Source of the DNA: Desulfobacterales bacterium
GTDB taxonomy: Bacteria; Desulfobacterota; Desulfobacteria; Desulfobacterales; SpSt-501
Assembly: GCA_025454275.1 (NCBI GenBank)
Contig: JALOOS010000007.1
Coordinates: 1 to 16,193, forward strand
Direction of reading: 5' to 3'
DNA length: 16,193 bases
A program made the translations under genes and the position numbers. Every line of letters starts with the position of its first letter. Positions within the stretch are counted from its first letter, which is position 1. Below are positions 1 through 8,522 of the stretch, piece after piece. A model generated the notes under the pieces. The model was not told the origin of the DNA and did no database searches. It saw only the letters and a program-made list of their open reading frames with translations.

Positions 1-27
1 CTCCCGGCGGACCGGATCGGGCCTCAT
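1..27 (-). CDS. Start of a downstream operon gene (partial, unidentified)
   Basis: An ATG on the minus strand at 27-25 overlaps the TGA stop of the large permease gene (26-24) in an ATGA arrangement typical of translationally coupled genes. The open frame continues to the window edge and reads MRPDPVRRE. Nine codons are too few to assign a family. The call rests only on the overlap geometry, which is the same as at two other junctions of this operon. It could be a chance ATG. Confidence 0.4.
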
Positions 28-3000
28 GCCGGCCTCCCGGCGGCGGCCGCGGCGTGCGGGAGGCCGGCCAGCCGCTCCTCGTAGGCCGCCTTGGCCTCGT
101 CGTCCAGCGAACGCCAGATCAGCAGCTGCCGGCGCACATCGTGCAGGAAGCCCTTGTTGATCCGGTACCAGATATTGGACTCCCCCGACTCGCGGATGAG
201 ATGGACGTGGATTTCCAGGAAGCCCGGCTGGTCAAGGCAGGGCCGGAACCGGAACTCGGCGCGCTGCATGATGCCGAAATCGAACGGGGCCAGCCAGACA
301 TGGCAGGCCAGGTGCAGGCAGTCGGGAATCTCGCAGGCCGCTTCGGGGCAGTCCGGATTCGGCGCCGCCAGGCGCGGGGCCGCCTCGCAGGTGAAGGCCA
401 GCAAGAGCTGCGATGTCGAAAAGCGGCCGTGGGACACATCCCGGTGCCCGTCGAAGAAATGGACCAGGTAGCCGCCGACGCTCAAGTGCTCGCGGTAGGT
501 CATCAGGAAGGGCAGCCGCACGTCGATCGTGTTGGCCCGCGCCGGGGGCAGGGTCCAGGAGCGGTTCACGTCCGGGATGGCGATTTCGCCCGCCACGCGG
601 GAGGGGTAGATGACCGAGACCAGCACGACCGCGATGACGAGCAGCATGGCGGCCACCCCGGCGAGCGAGGAGTAGTTCACGGTGATGCCGCTCCAGAGCG
701 CGGTCCCGGCGAAGATCTTGGCCGTCGTCTGGGCCACCAGGTAGCCGAAGACGACGCTCAGCACGGCGAAGGCCAGGGCCTCGGCGATGAACAGAAACGA
801 CACGTGGGAGGGCGCGAGCCCCACCGATGTATAGACGGCGATCTCCCGCTTGCGCTCGTAGACGCTGCCGATCATGGTGTTGAGCACGATGAACACCGAA
901 ATGCCGAGGGGAATGATGATGTTCGGCACCCCGCTGAAGCTCATGGCGTCGCTGGCGTGGTAAAGAAAGGTGCCCTCCGGCTCCCCGCTGAACAGCGACA
1001 GCCCGAAGCGGTCCACCAGGTGCGGGCCCATCGCCGTCACCGCCTCCGGCGTCTCGGTGCGCACGGCGACCGCCTTGAGCCGGCCGCCGGCGGAGATCAG
1101 CGTCGCATAGGGGATGATGACGGTCAGGTCGGCGGCGGTCTGCTGGTAGCGGCTCTGAAACTCCCGCACGTCGTCGCCCGACTCGAGGGACTCGACCTCC
1201 TCTTCGGTCAGCTCGGCCGCGACCTCCCGGGGGAAGGTGACCGGGGTCAGCGGCTCCCCGTTCAGGTCGAGGCGGTCCTGGAGTTTTCTGGCCGAGAAGA
1301 CCCCGCTGACGGTAAAGGGCATGCCCCAGAGGAGGACCGTGACGCCCTCCGGCCGCTGCGGGTCGATCCCGAGCAGGGCGGCCAGCCGGTCGGGGAGCAG
1401 GATGGCGTGGCGCTCCCCCGCAGCGAACCAGCGGCCGCCCACCAGGATGGTTTCGATATCCCACAGCCGCACCTCCTCCGCCGCGAGGCCCATCACACCC
1501 TGGGCCTCGGCGGAGCGGCCGTTCGCCCTGAGCGGGCTGAGGGCGGGGCGGGTGCGGTCCGCCCCCTCCAGCCAGGCGCGCGGCACGGCGGTGCCCGTCC
1601 CGGCGAACGTGGCGCGGACAATGGCCAGGGCCTCGGGGGGCAGGTCGTCCCAGTTGGTGTTCTTGAGCAAAAACCCCTGGTAGGGTGCCTGGGGTTCGAA
1701 GAGGATGCGCGCCTGGTGGCGGAGGGATTTGACCGAGGTGAAGCTCATGATGGTGAAGGTCAGAATCACGAGCGTGGTGCAGGTCAGCGCGGTGCGCAGG
1801 CGCCGCCGGCGGAGATTGCTCACCCCGAGCAGAAAGGCGGCCGCGAACGCCTTCCAGCGCCCCATGTCCACGGCCTGAAAGGTCCTCGCCCGGGCCTGGA
1901 GCCCGGCGATCTCATGCTCGAAGCGGAAGAACACGATCAGGGTCACGACCAGGGAGAGCCCCATGATCAGAAACGCGAGCACGACGACCAGCGGGCTGTA
2001 GGCCAGTTGAAACGCCGGGTGGACGTTGTAGATCAGCGCGATGAGGGCGGCCAGAATCAGGCTGAAGGCGATGATGCGCCGGTAGATGTTGGCATAGGCG
2101 AAGAGCAGCCGCTCCAGGCAGAAGGCAAACGGCACAAAGAGCGCAATGTAAAAAAGGACCCCGTAGAGGACGTCCCGCTGGGTGCGGTCCACCTCGTGGT
2201 AGACCCGCGCGGCGAGCGCCCAGGAGCTCGAGGCGGCTTCGATAAACCGGTCGTAGCGGCGCGCGGCCCACGCCTCGGCGGCGGTCTTCAGGTCGGAGAG
2301 ACCCTGTTTTTGGAGCTCGCGAAGGTGCTCGTTGACGATGCCGCGCGCCTCGAGGTTGGCGATGCGCGGGACCAACAGGTGCCACATGTCCTCGGCCGCG
2401 CGCAGCTCGGTGCGGTTGAGCTGCGGGACCTCCCCGCTCTCAAAGCCGATGCCGATCGGGTTCTCCTCCGAGGCGTTGATGAGGACGAGCTTGCGCCGCA
2501 GCACCGTGTCGGTCATGGTCAATTTGAGCGGGGTCCCGGGCTCGAGGAACACCGTGCTGATGGTCGAGGACCAGGTGTCGAGCCGGCTCATGAACCAGCG
2601 GGCCGGGTCGGCCAGGCGGCGGCCGTCGATCACGTCGGCCTTGGTCAGGAAGCGGAAGGTGCGCGGCTCGAGCAGGCTGAAGAGGGTGGTCCCGGAGCCG
2701 GCGAACATGATCAGGTCGGTCTCCATGAACCGGCGGTTCATCTTGACGCGGTAGGCGTCCTTGCCGGTCAGCTTCTTGTCGATCACCCAGACCGGGGCGC
2801 CGGTATCGGGATCGAACCGGTAGGCCTCCAGCACGACCTTGTGAATCGTGTGGGTGCGGTCGGCGACCCCTTTGAGCGCAAAGCGCCCCTGCTGGTCGGC
2901 CATGACGTGGAAGCGCGCCGGCCCCTGGTAGCAGAGCAGCACCGTGCCGGGGGCCGGCTTGTCGGCGAAGAGCTCCCCGTGGCGCAGGAACGTGGCTCGC

Positions 3001-4940
3001 CCGCTGACGGTGGAAAACCCGTTGCGCGGCGTCTCGGTCTCGCGCAGCCGGGGGACACGGCCGAGGTGGCCGATGAGCGCGCTGACGAGGGCGGCCTGGC
3101 GCTCGGCGAACAACAGGTTGACGCGATCGAGCCGGTCGTGCGGGGTGCCCCAGGCCGCACGGGCATCCCCGGTGGTGGCGAGCGTGATGCCGTGGAGGCC
3201 GGCCAGGGCCGTCACCTCGCCTCCCAGTGCCGGGCGGTCGAGAAAGTACGCCTGCCAGGGCCGCATCCGGCTGGGCCGCAAGGTGTCCTGGAAGAGGTTC
3301 TCCATCCCCCGCGCCGCCTCGACCGCGGCTGCGCCCTCTTTCAAGACCTCGTCGAGCCGGCCGTAGGCCGGGGTGCGGTTGATGCGCGGCCGGAAAGGAT
3401 AGAGCCAGCCGTAGTTGAAGGCACCGAGGCCGTCCCCATGGCTGGAGAGGTGGAGCGAGACCGCGGCGACGATCTCATGCTCCTGGAGCGTGCTCCGGAG
3501 CGCGGTGGCGCTCTCCACCAGGCGCAGCTGCCGGCGGGCGTCCGCGAGCAGCGCCGCCTGGTCCTCGAGGGCGCGGGCCGCCACCCCCGCCAGCACCCGG
3601 GCCTCTTCCGCGCTCAGCGTGCGCAAGTCGCTTCGCCACATCAGGCGGCGCAGCAGCCGGCGCTCCGCGCTCAGGCGCGGGATGAGCTGCGGGTCGTCGC
3701 CGGCCTCATGGAGGCGCAGCTGCATCAGCCGGCGGGAGACGAGGTCGGCTTCGGTCTTGAGGCGCTCCGTGACGGCGGTTTGGACCAGGGCCGCCGGATC
3801 GGCGGCCTCCTCCCCCTCCTCCTTTCCGGCGGCAGGGGCGGGGGGGGCGGGCCCGGCGGCATCGAAGGAGGCGGTTCTCAACGCCTGAATCGTCTGGCGC
3901 GCCTGTTGGACCGTCCGGCGCAGGCCGGTGCGGGCGTCGCGCAGGTCGCGCGAGCGGGTGGTGATGCTCCAGACGAACTCCCGCAGCCCCGCCAGGGCCT
4001 GGGCGTGGCCGGAACTCGCCACCAGCATGACCGAACGCTCCGGCGGGTGCTGCCGGAGGTGTTCGGCGACGGCGAGCAAGGCGGCGGCGGAGAGCGCCTC
4101 GTCCGCACCGGGCGAGCGCCCGGCGACGTGGGCGCTGCTGTCGTAAAACCCCTCCACCAGGACGAGTTCACTGCGCCGCTCGGCCGATCGGCCCGGAATG
4201 AGGCAGTAGATGTTTTCGGAGACGACGTTCTCCCAGGCCGCCGCCGCGGTGAGCCGCACCCGTTCGGCCACCCGTCCGGCCGGGGCCGCCTCGAAGTCGC
4301 CGAACGCCTCCCGCAACGCGGCGGCCGGCATCCAGAAGCGGGGGAACTGGACGGGCGAGAGCTCGAACTTTTCATCGAACTCCATGCCGGCGGCATCCCC
4401 GCGATCCACGTAGATCAGGGCTTTGGCCCCGAGGTTGGCCGCCTGGAGCCAGTTGCGGCCGGAATGGAACTCCATCAGCAGGATCGCCCCTGCGATGGAT
4501 TTGCCGTTCAGGCGCGCGAGTTCGCCGTCGGCGGCGTAGATAAGCGGGCCGGTGAGCCCCGGGGGCGGGATGGCCTGAGGGCTGACGGCGTTGCCGGCAA
4601 GGGGGTGGAGGGACAGCGTGAGCCCCTGTTCCGGGACGTCGAGCGTGCTGGCCCCGTGGCGGAGGACGGGCACCGCGAAGAGGTGGGAGGCAACCTCCCC
4701 GATCTCCAGCCGGGAGAGCGCCGTCCGGATGAGCTCGGCCGCTGCCGCCTGGCCGGCGCTGCCGGTGCTGCGGTCGCCGAGGGCGGCAAAGGCGGCGAGT
4801 CGCTCGCGGAGGCCGGCCGGGGCCACGTCTGCGGCCGCGGACGGGGTCCCGGCCGCCACTGCCGCCGCCAGGGCGCCGAGGAGCGCGATCGCATGCCGGA
4901 GCGCCGGTCGCCGTGGCCGATGGATGCCGCCGCTCCGCAT
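24..4940 (-). CDS. Giant FtsX/MacB-type ABC permease with degenerate peptidase-M28-like ectodomain
   Basis: The product is a 1638-residue ABC transporter permease. The chosen ATG lies 7 bp after the ATPase stop, has a GGGAG-type ribosome site, and gives a clean signal/anchor segment (about 12-37); the frame stays open further upstream, but only inside the ATPase gene. A PA-like stretch (about 130-240) is followed by a peptidase-M28-like fold split into halves (about 258-325 and 490-625) by a charged, coiled-coil-prone insert. Then come a beta-rich region (645-830), a helical region (840-920) and three membrane segments (about 924-948, 955-972, 980-1005). The FtsX core has TM 1048-1068, a periplasmic MacB-like domain (1070-1335) and three C-terminal TMs (1338-1357, 1378-1405, 1425-1446). 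A cytoplasmic tail of about 190 residues follows, with cysteines at 1531, 1536, 1541 and 1546. The M28 catalytic residues look substituted. The likely role is mechanotransmission-type transport or envelope work with the adjacent ATPase and short permease; the substrate is unknown. Confidence 0.88.
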   Translation of the reverse strand: MRSGGIHRPRRPALRHAIALLGALAAAVAAGTPSAAADVAPAGLRERLAAFAALGDRSTGSAGQAAAAELIRTALSRLEIGEVASHLFAVPVLRHGASTLDVPEQGLTLSLHPLAGNAVSPQAIPPPGLTGPLIYAADGELARLNGKSIAGAILLMEFHSGRNWLQAANLGAKALIYVDRGDAAGMEFDEKFELSPVQFPRFWMPAAALREAFGDFEAAPAGRVAERVRLTAAAAWENVVSENIYCLIPGRSAERRSELVLVEGFYDSSAHVAGRSPGADEALSAAALLAVAEHLRQHPPERSVMLVASSGHAQALAGLREFVWSITTRSRDLRDARTGLRRTVQQARQTIQALRTASFDAAGPAPPAPAAGKEEGEEAADPAALVQTAVTERLKTEADLVSRRLMQLRLHEAGDDPQLIPRLSAERRLLRRLMWRSDLRTLSAEEARVLAGVAARALEDQAALLADARRQLRLVESATALRSTLQEHEIVAAVSLHLSSHGDGLGAFNYGWLYPFRPRINRTPAYGRLDEVLKEGAAAVEAARGMENLFQDTLRPSRMRPWQAYFLDRPALGGEVTALAGLHGITLATTGDARAAWGTPHDRLDRVNLLFAERQAALVSALIGHLGRVPRLRETETPRNGFSTVSGRATFLRHGELFADKPAPGTVLLCYQGPARFHVMADQQGRFALKGVADRTHTIHKVVLEAYRFDPDTGAPVWVIDKKLTGKDAYRVKMNRRFMETDLIMFAGSGTTLFSLLEPRTFRFLTKADVIDGRRLADPARWFMSRLDTWSSTISTVFLEPGTPLKLTMTDTVLRRKLVLINASEENPIGIGFESGEVPQLNRTELRAAEDMWHLLVPRIANLEARGIVNEHLRELQKQGLSDLKTAAEAWAARRYDRFIEAASSSWALAARVYHEVDRTQRDVLYGVLFYIALFVPFAFCLERLLFAYANIYRRIIAFSLILAALIALIYNVHPAFQLAYSPLVVVLAFLIMGLSLVVTLIVFFRFEHEIAGLQARARTFQAVDMGRWKAFAAAFLLGVSNLRRRRLRTALTCTTLVILTFTIMSFTSVKSLRHQARILFEPQAPYQGFLLKNTNWDDLPPEALAIVRATFAGTGTAVPRAWLEGADRTRPALSPLRANGRSAEAQGVMGLAAEEVRLWDIETILVGGRWFAAGERHAILLPDRLAALLGIDPQRPEGVTVLLWGMPFTVSGVFSARKLQDRLDLNGEPLTPVTFPREVAAELTEEEVESLESGDDVREFQSRYQQTAADLTVIIPYATLISAGGRLKAVAVRTETPEAVTAMGPHLVDRFGLSLFSGEPEGTFLYHASDAMSFSGVPNIIIPLGISVFIVLNTMIGSVYERKREIAVYTSVGLAPSHVSFLFIAEALAFAVLSVVFGYLVAQTTAKIFAGTALWSGITVNYSSLAGVAAMLLVIAVVLVSVIYPSRVAGEIAIPDVNRSWTLPPARANTIDVRLPFLMTYREHLSVGGYLVHFFDGHRDVSHGRFSTSQLLLAFTCEAAPRLAAPNPDCPEAACEIPDCLHLACHVWLAPFDFGIMQRAEFRFRPCLDQPGFLEIHVHLIRESGESNIWYRINKGFLHDVRRQLLIWRSLDDEAKAAYEERLAGLPHAAAAAGRPA

Positions 4941-4947
4941 GCGCCGC

Positions 4948-5685
4948 TCACTCCCGAACCCGGATCTTGCCGATGGATATCGACAGCTCCTCACGGTTTT
5001 CGATCTTGTCGATCCGGCCGTCCCGGATCCAGACGACGCGGTCGGAGACATTGAGCATCTTGATGTCGTGGGTCGCGGAGATCACCGTGACCCGACGCTC
5101 CCGGCTCAACCGCTTCAGAAGGGCGATGATCTCCTCGCCGGTGGTCAAATCCAGGTTGCCCGTCGGCTCGTCGGCCAGGATGATGGCCGGGTCGTTGGCC
5201 AGCGCCCGGGCGATCGCCACCCGCTGCTGCTGGCCGCCGGAGAGCTCAAAGGGCTTATGGCTGTGGCGGTCGCCCAGGCCGACCTGTTCGAGCAGCCGCA
5301 TGCCTTTCTTGACGGTGGCGTCGCTGTTCATCCCGGCAAAGACCATGGGCAGAGTGACATTTTCAAGAGCGGTCATCACCTGGATGATGTTGAAGGTCTG
5401 GAAGATGTAGCCGATCTTGCGGCAGCGCAGCCAGGCGAGTTCATACGCATCCAGCTGGGCGATATCCACCTCGTCGATGAACACCTTGCCGGCGCTCGGT
5501 TTGTCCAGCCCGCCGATCATGTTGAAGAGCGTGCTTTTGCCCGAGCCCGACGGTCCCATGATCGAGAGGTACTCCCCCCGGGCGATCTCGAGGTCAACCC
5601 CCTTCAGGGCCTGAACCTCGATCTTTCCGATCCGGAAGTTCTTGGTGACGCCGGATACCCGGACGACGTGGCTGGTCTCAGGCAT
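4948..5685 (-). CDS. ABC transporter ATP-binding protein, LolD/MacB family
   Basis: This 245-residue protein is a complete nucleotide-binding domain. It shows Walker A (GPSGSGKST, 44-52), the Q-loop glutamine (Q96), the signature LSGGQQQ (148-154), Walker B ending in ADEP (D172, E173) and the switch histidine in ATHD (H206). Length and overall motif style match the LolD/MacB/FtsE group, which powers FtsX-type permeases by moving periplasmic domains rather than passing substrate through a channel. The ATG is preceded by GGGAG at good spacing. It lies between two permease genes (30 bp after the short one, 7 bp before the giant one), so it probably drives a heterodimer of both. Substrate is not evident. 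Confidence 0.95.
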   Translation of the reverse strand: MPETSHVVRVSGVTKNFRIGKIEVQALKGVDLEIARGEYLSIMGPSGSGKSTLFNMIGGLDKPSAGKVFIDEVDIAQLDAYELAWLRCRKIGYIFQTFNIIQVMTALENVTLPMVFAGMNSDATVKKGMRLLEQVGLGDRHSHKPFELSGGQQQRVAIARALANDPAIILADEPTGNLDLTTGEEIIALLKRLSRERRVTVISATHDIKMLNVSDRVVWIRDGRIDKIENREELSISIGKIRVRE

Positions 5686-5715
5686 GTGCCGCTCCCGAGC
5701 AGGGGCGTAAGGATC

Positions 5716-6492
5716 TCATTGCTCCACGCGCATGGCTTCCACCGGCTGCATGCGGGCGGCCACCCAGGCCGGGTAGAGGACCCCCAGCAGGCTGAGCCCC
5801 ACCCCGGTGGCGGTGGCCCAGCCGATGGAGAGGCCGAGATCGCCCGCGCCGACCTCCCGGACGGCCTCGAGCCCGAAGCGGCCGAGCCCGGCGGCCAGGG
5901 CGAAGAGGGCGCCGGCCGCCGCCCCGGAGAGGGCGCCGGCCAGCCCCTGCATTCCGGCCTCCAGCAGAAACAGCCGCAGCACGAAACGGTCGAGGGCGCC
6001 CAGGCACTTCATGGTCCCGATCTCCCGGAAGCGTTCGGTCACGGCCATGAGCTGGGCGTTCACGATGCCGACGACGCACACCAGGAGCGAGAGGATGATG
6101 ATCCAGCGCTGCTTGGCCGTGCTGGCGACATTGGCCTCCTCCGGGCCGAAGTCGTAGCCGGCGCGAAGGAGGCTCTGGCGCAGCTCGGGGTCGCCGGAGG
6201 CGAGCATGCCGTTGGCGATGTCGTTGCTCACATCGACGAAACTCAGAAACGAGACCGCCAGCACCAGGCTCAGGGTCGTGATCAGCGAGCGGAAGAACCG
6301 CACCTTGATGCTCTGATAGGCGATCCGCACCGAGGTGGCGAAGGGAAGCACCACCAGTCGGTCGGCGCGGGGGGCCTTGCCGGGCCTCTCCCCAAACAGG
6401 GGTTCCTGGGTCATCGGGAACTCGTCCGTGAATTCGCCGGCGGGAGCGGCGCGTTGCTTCCGGGCCTCGCCCCGGAGTTCAACCGATAACAT
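5716..6492 (-). CDS. Short FtsX-type ABC permease lacking the periplasmic domain
   Basis: This 258-residue membrane protein has the FtsX-like four-helix pattern: TM1 about 68-88, TM2 129-149, TM3 172-203, TM4 220-243. The ERFREIGTMKCLGA stretch after TM2 (153-166) is the FtsX/MacB hallmark. Only about 40 residues separate TM1 and TM2, where family members such as MacB and LolC/E carry a periplasmic domain of 200 or more, so this is a minimal version. It precedes the ATPase by 30 bp and is probably the second half of a heteromeric transporter with the giant permease. The start is uncertain. The ATG at 6492 has no ribosome site, while an ATG at 6414 (232 residues) has GGACGAG upstream and keeps all membrane segments. 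Confidence 0.88.
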   Translation of the reverse strand: MLSVELRGEARKQRAAPAGEFTDEFPMTQEPLFGERPGKAPRADRLVVLPFATSVRIAYQSIKVRFFRSLITTLSLVLAVSFLSFVDVSNDIANGMLASGDPELRQSLLRAGYDFGPEEANVASTAKQRWIIILSLLVCVVGIVNAQLMAVTERFREIGTMKCLGALDRFVLRLFLLEAGMQGLAGALSGAAAGALFALAAGLGRFGLEAVREVGAGDLGLSIGWATATGVGLSLLGVLYPAWVAARMQPVEAMRVEQ

Positions 6493-6537
6493 AGCCGGAG
6501 GCGGCAGTAAACAGGAATGGCTCCCGGATGGGGGGGC

Positions 6538-7695
6538 TCAGCCGGACGCGAGCCAGTTTTCCAGCCAGCGGGCGGTGGCGGCGGCCCCGTTCAGGTCGAG
6601 CGCGACCCGGGGTCTCTCCCGGCGGCCGAGAATCCGTCCCATGGCGGCGGCCAGAGGCTCCGGCGCCAGGTCCGCCGCCCGGAGCACCTCGAGTGCACCC
6701 AGCGCGGCCAGGCGGCCGGCGCGCAGCCGCTGCTCCCGGTTCTGGGCGAAGGGCCAGATGAGCGCCGGCACCTCGGCTGCGAGCAGGTTCATGGTGGTGT
6801 TGTATCCCCCCATGCTGATCGAGAGGTCGGCGGCGGCGAGCTCGGCCGGAAAATCGGCTGCGAAGCGCTCCAGCGCCACCGGCCCCCCGGCCAGAGGTTC
6901 GAGCCGGGCGACCTCCTCCGCCGGCATGAAGGGGCCGGTGAAAACGACCATCCGGGCCGGCCGCCCCCCGCGCATCAGGCGGAAGGCGCGCATGGCGGCC
7001 TCGACCAGCGGGAACCCGACGCTGCCGCCGCCGGCGCTGACGACGATCAGATCCTCGGCCTCCCCGACCCCCCGGCGGGCGCGGACGCGGGCGCGGTCGC
7101 CCGGCGCCGGGCGGGGCGAGATGAAGCCGGTGCTGACGACCGGGATGCGGATGTCGTCCCGCCGCCCGAAGGTCTCCTCCAACCGCACCAGGCGCGGGTC
7201 GGTGTGGACCAGGACGGCCCCGAAGTGCCGGTTGAGCTGCGCCGCCACCCATGCCTCGCGGTCGGCCGCCTGCGGTTTTTCGACCAGGATGTCCCGCACG
7301 CTGCAGGCGACCCGGCAGGGTGGCAGCCCGCCGCCGGCGACGGCCTCCAGCACCGGGTCGATCTCGAAGCGGAAGGCCCGGCGCCCGAAGGGGTAGAGCT
7401 CGACCAGAAAGAGGGCGGGGGCCTCGCGCCGCATCAGGGCGAGCAGCCGGGCGCGGCGCTCCCGTTTGATCGCGTCGATGTCACCCCCGCCCGGCGCCCG
7501 CAGCTCCTTGAACTCCGCATCCATGGAGAGCTCCGGGAGGCGGACGTGCGAAACGTGGGGCGGCAGGCCGATCTCGATCGGGGGGCCCCCCGATACCAGC
7601 ACGACCTCGTGGCCGCTCAGGGCCCGGCAGATCTCCAGGCTGCGGAACAAATGGCCGATGCCGAGAACATGCTGGCAGTGGAATACGATCTTCAT
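6538..7695 (-). CDS. MurG-like (family 28 type) predicted glycosyltransferase
   Basis: This 385-residue protein has a two-lobed GT-B layout. The N-terminal lobe opens MKIVFHCQH and has a glycine-histidine loop (GIGH, 12-15) like the one in MurG-type enzymes. The C-terminal lobe has a VSAGGGSVG loop (219-227) and the donor-site region SMGGYNTTMNLLA (294-306), typical of nucleotide-sugar-binding enzymes and of the uncharacterised family often called predicted glycosyl transferase (COG4671). No membrane segments are evident, so it is presumably cytoplasmic or peripheral. The start codon overlaps the stop of the deacetylase gene (ATGA, 7695-7692), which fixes the start and suggests coupled translation. 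Donor and acceptor sugars cannot be read from the sequence. Coupling to a deacetylase suggests one polysaccharide or glycolipid pathway. Confidence 0.85.
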   Translation of the reverse strand: MKIVFHCQHVLGIGHLFRSLEICRALSGHEVVLVSGGPPIEIGLPPHVSHVRLPELSMDAEFKELRAPGGGDIDAIKRERRARLLALMRREAPALFLVELYPFGRRAFRFEIDPVLEAVAGGGLPPCRVACSVRDILVEKPQAADREAWVAAQLNRHFGAVLVHTDPRLVRLEETFGRRDDIRIPVVSTGFISPRPAPGDRARVRARRGVGEAEDLIVVSAGGGSVGFPLVEAAMRAFRLMRGGRPARMVVFTGPFMPAEEVARLEPLAGGPVALERFAADFPAELAAADLSISMGGYNTTMNLLAAEVPALIWPFAQNREQRLRAGRLAALGALEVLRAADLAPEPLAAAMGRILGRRERPRVALDLNGAAATARWLENWLASG

Positions 7696-8474
7696 TCCGT
7701 GCGCTTCGCCGGCCGGCCGCCGCTGCTCGCAGGGGCCTCGCCTGCCGGAGGGAGCCCCAGGGACTCGATATCCGTGCGGGGGATCAGGCTCGGGTCTTTC
7801 GGGGCCGAGCCGGCATAGAACTCGCGGAACCCGTAGCTGCGCAGGATGGCGAGCAGCGGGGCGGAGTATTCGTTGAACGGAAAGCAGTAGGCCGCCGGGG
7901 TCAGGCCGAGATGCCGCCGGAACCACTCCAGGCTGAGTTCGGTATCGCGCCGGATGAAATCGTGCCACTCGGCGTCGGAGCGGGCCTCCAGACGCCCCGC
8001 CCGGAACTCGCACCCCGCAAAGGCAAGGCGCGAGCGGATCGACAGGCCGCGGCGCAGGGTCGCGGGCACGTGCGCAAACCGCTCCTGCCGCCAGGCGCTC
8101 ACCGGCCGGGGTTTCTTCGCGGCGATCGGGGTGAGGGTGACGTCATGGAAATGGCTGTGGGCGCCGATCCGCACCCCGGGCTGATCGGCGAGATACCGCA
8201 GCTCCTCGGTGGTCATGAAGTCCTCCCGGCGCCCCTCGATGAAGGCCCGGCGCGAATAGTCCGCCGTGGTGCGGTGGGTCAGGTGGCGTCCCGCGAAACG
8301 GGCCCGGGCCGGGGCCTCTTGGATCAGCGACGTGGTGATGAAGAACTGCAGCGGGCGGGGGTGGGGGGTGAGCAGCGGCAGATAGTAGTAGTGAGAGAAA
8401 AGGCCGTCGTCGAAGCTAAGCCGGTAGCGGTCGAGCGGCAGATCGAAGTACTCCGCGCGCAGGTCATGAATCAT
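7692..8474 (-). CDS. NodB-type polysaccharide deacetylase family protein
   Basis: This 260-residue protein carries the carbohydrate esterase 4/NodB motifs: LSFDDG (19-24, base and metal aspartates D22/D23), the metal-binding HSxxH as HSHFH (106-110), and CFPFN (197-201) as the likely motif 3. Between motifs 2 and 3 is a basic stretch (about 118-170) that may be a family-specific insertion. No signal peptide is seen, so it may act in the cytoplasm on a lipid-linked or nucleotide sugar. The start at 8474 is chosen because GGAGG lies five bases upstream. A GTG at 8504 and an ATG at 8486 are in frame but have poorer sites. Its stop overlaps the glycosyltransferase start by four bases. Confidence 0.87.
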   Translation of the reverse strand: MIHDLRAEYFDLPLDRYRLSFDDGLFSHYYYLPLLTPHPRPLQFFITTSLIQEAPARARFAGRHLTHRTTADYSRRAFIEGRREDFMTTEELRYLADQPGVRIGAHSHFHDVTLTPIAAKKPRPVSAWRQERFAHVPATLRRGLSIRSRLAFAGCEFRAGRLEARSDAEWHDFIRRDTELSLEWFRRHLGLTPAAYCFPFNEYSAPLLAILRSYGFREFYAGSAPKDPSLIPRTDIESLGLPPAGEAPASSGGRPAKRTE

Positions 8475-8484
8475 CAGCACCTCC
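8475..8484 (-). promoter_or_regulatory. Ribosome binding site deciding the deacetylase start
   Basis: GGAGG on the minus strand (8484-8480) lies five bases before the ATG at 8474. It is the strongest Shine-Dalgarno match in the minus-strand operon and argues against the two longer in-frame starts at 8486 and 8504. Confidence 0.7.
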
Positions 8485-8522
8485 ATGGGAGAGGGCTGGA
8501 TCACCGGCGGCCTCGGCTCCGG

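Noticed and set aside
54..5054. A 1666-codon open frame on the plus strand, antisense to the giant permease
   Set aside because: Its product is full of Gly, Arg, Asp, Glu, His and Gln with no recognisable domain or membrane pattern. It is the mirror of GC-rich third positions in the real minus-strand gene.
4591..6489. A 632-codon plus-strand frame over the ATPase and short permease
   Set aside because: Low-complexity composition and no motifs; the minus-strand genes have full ATPase and permease signatures.
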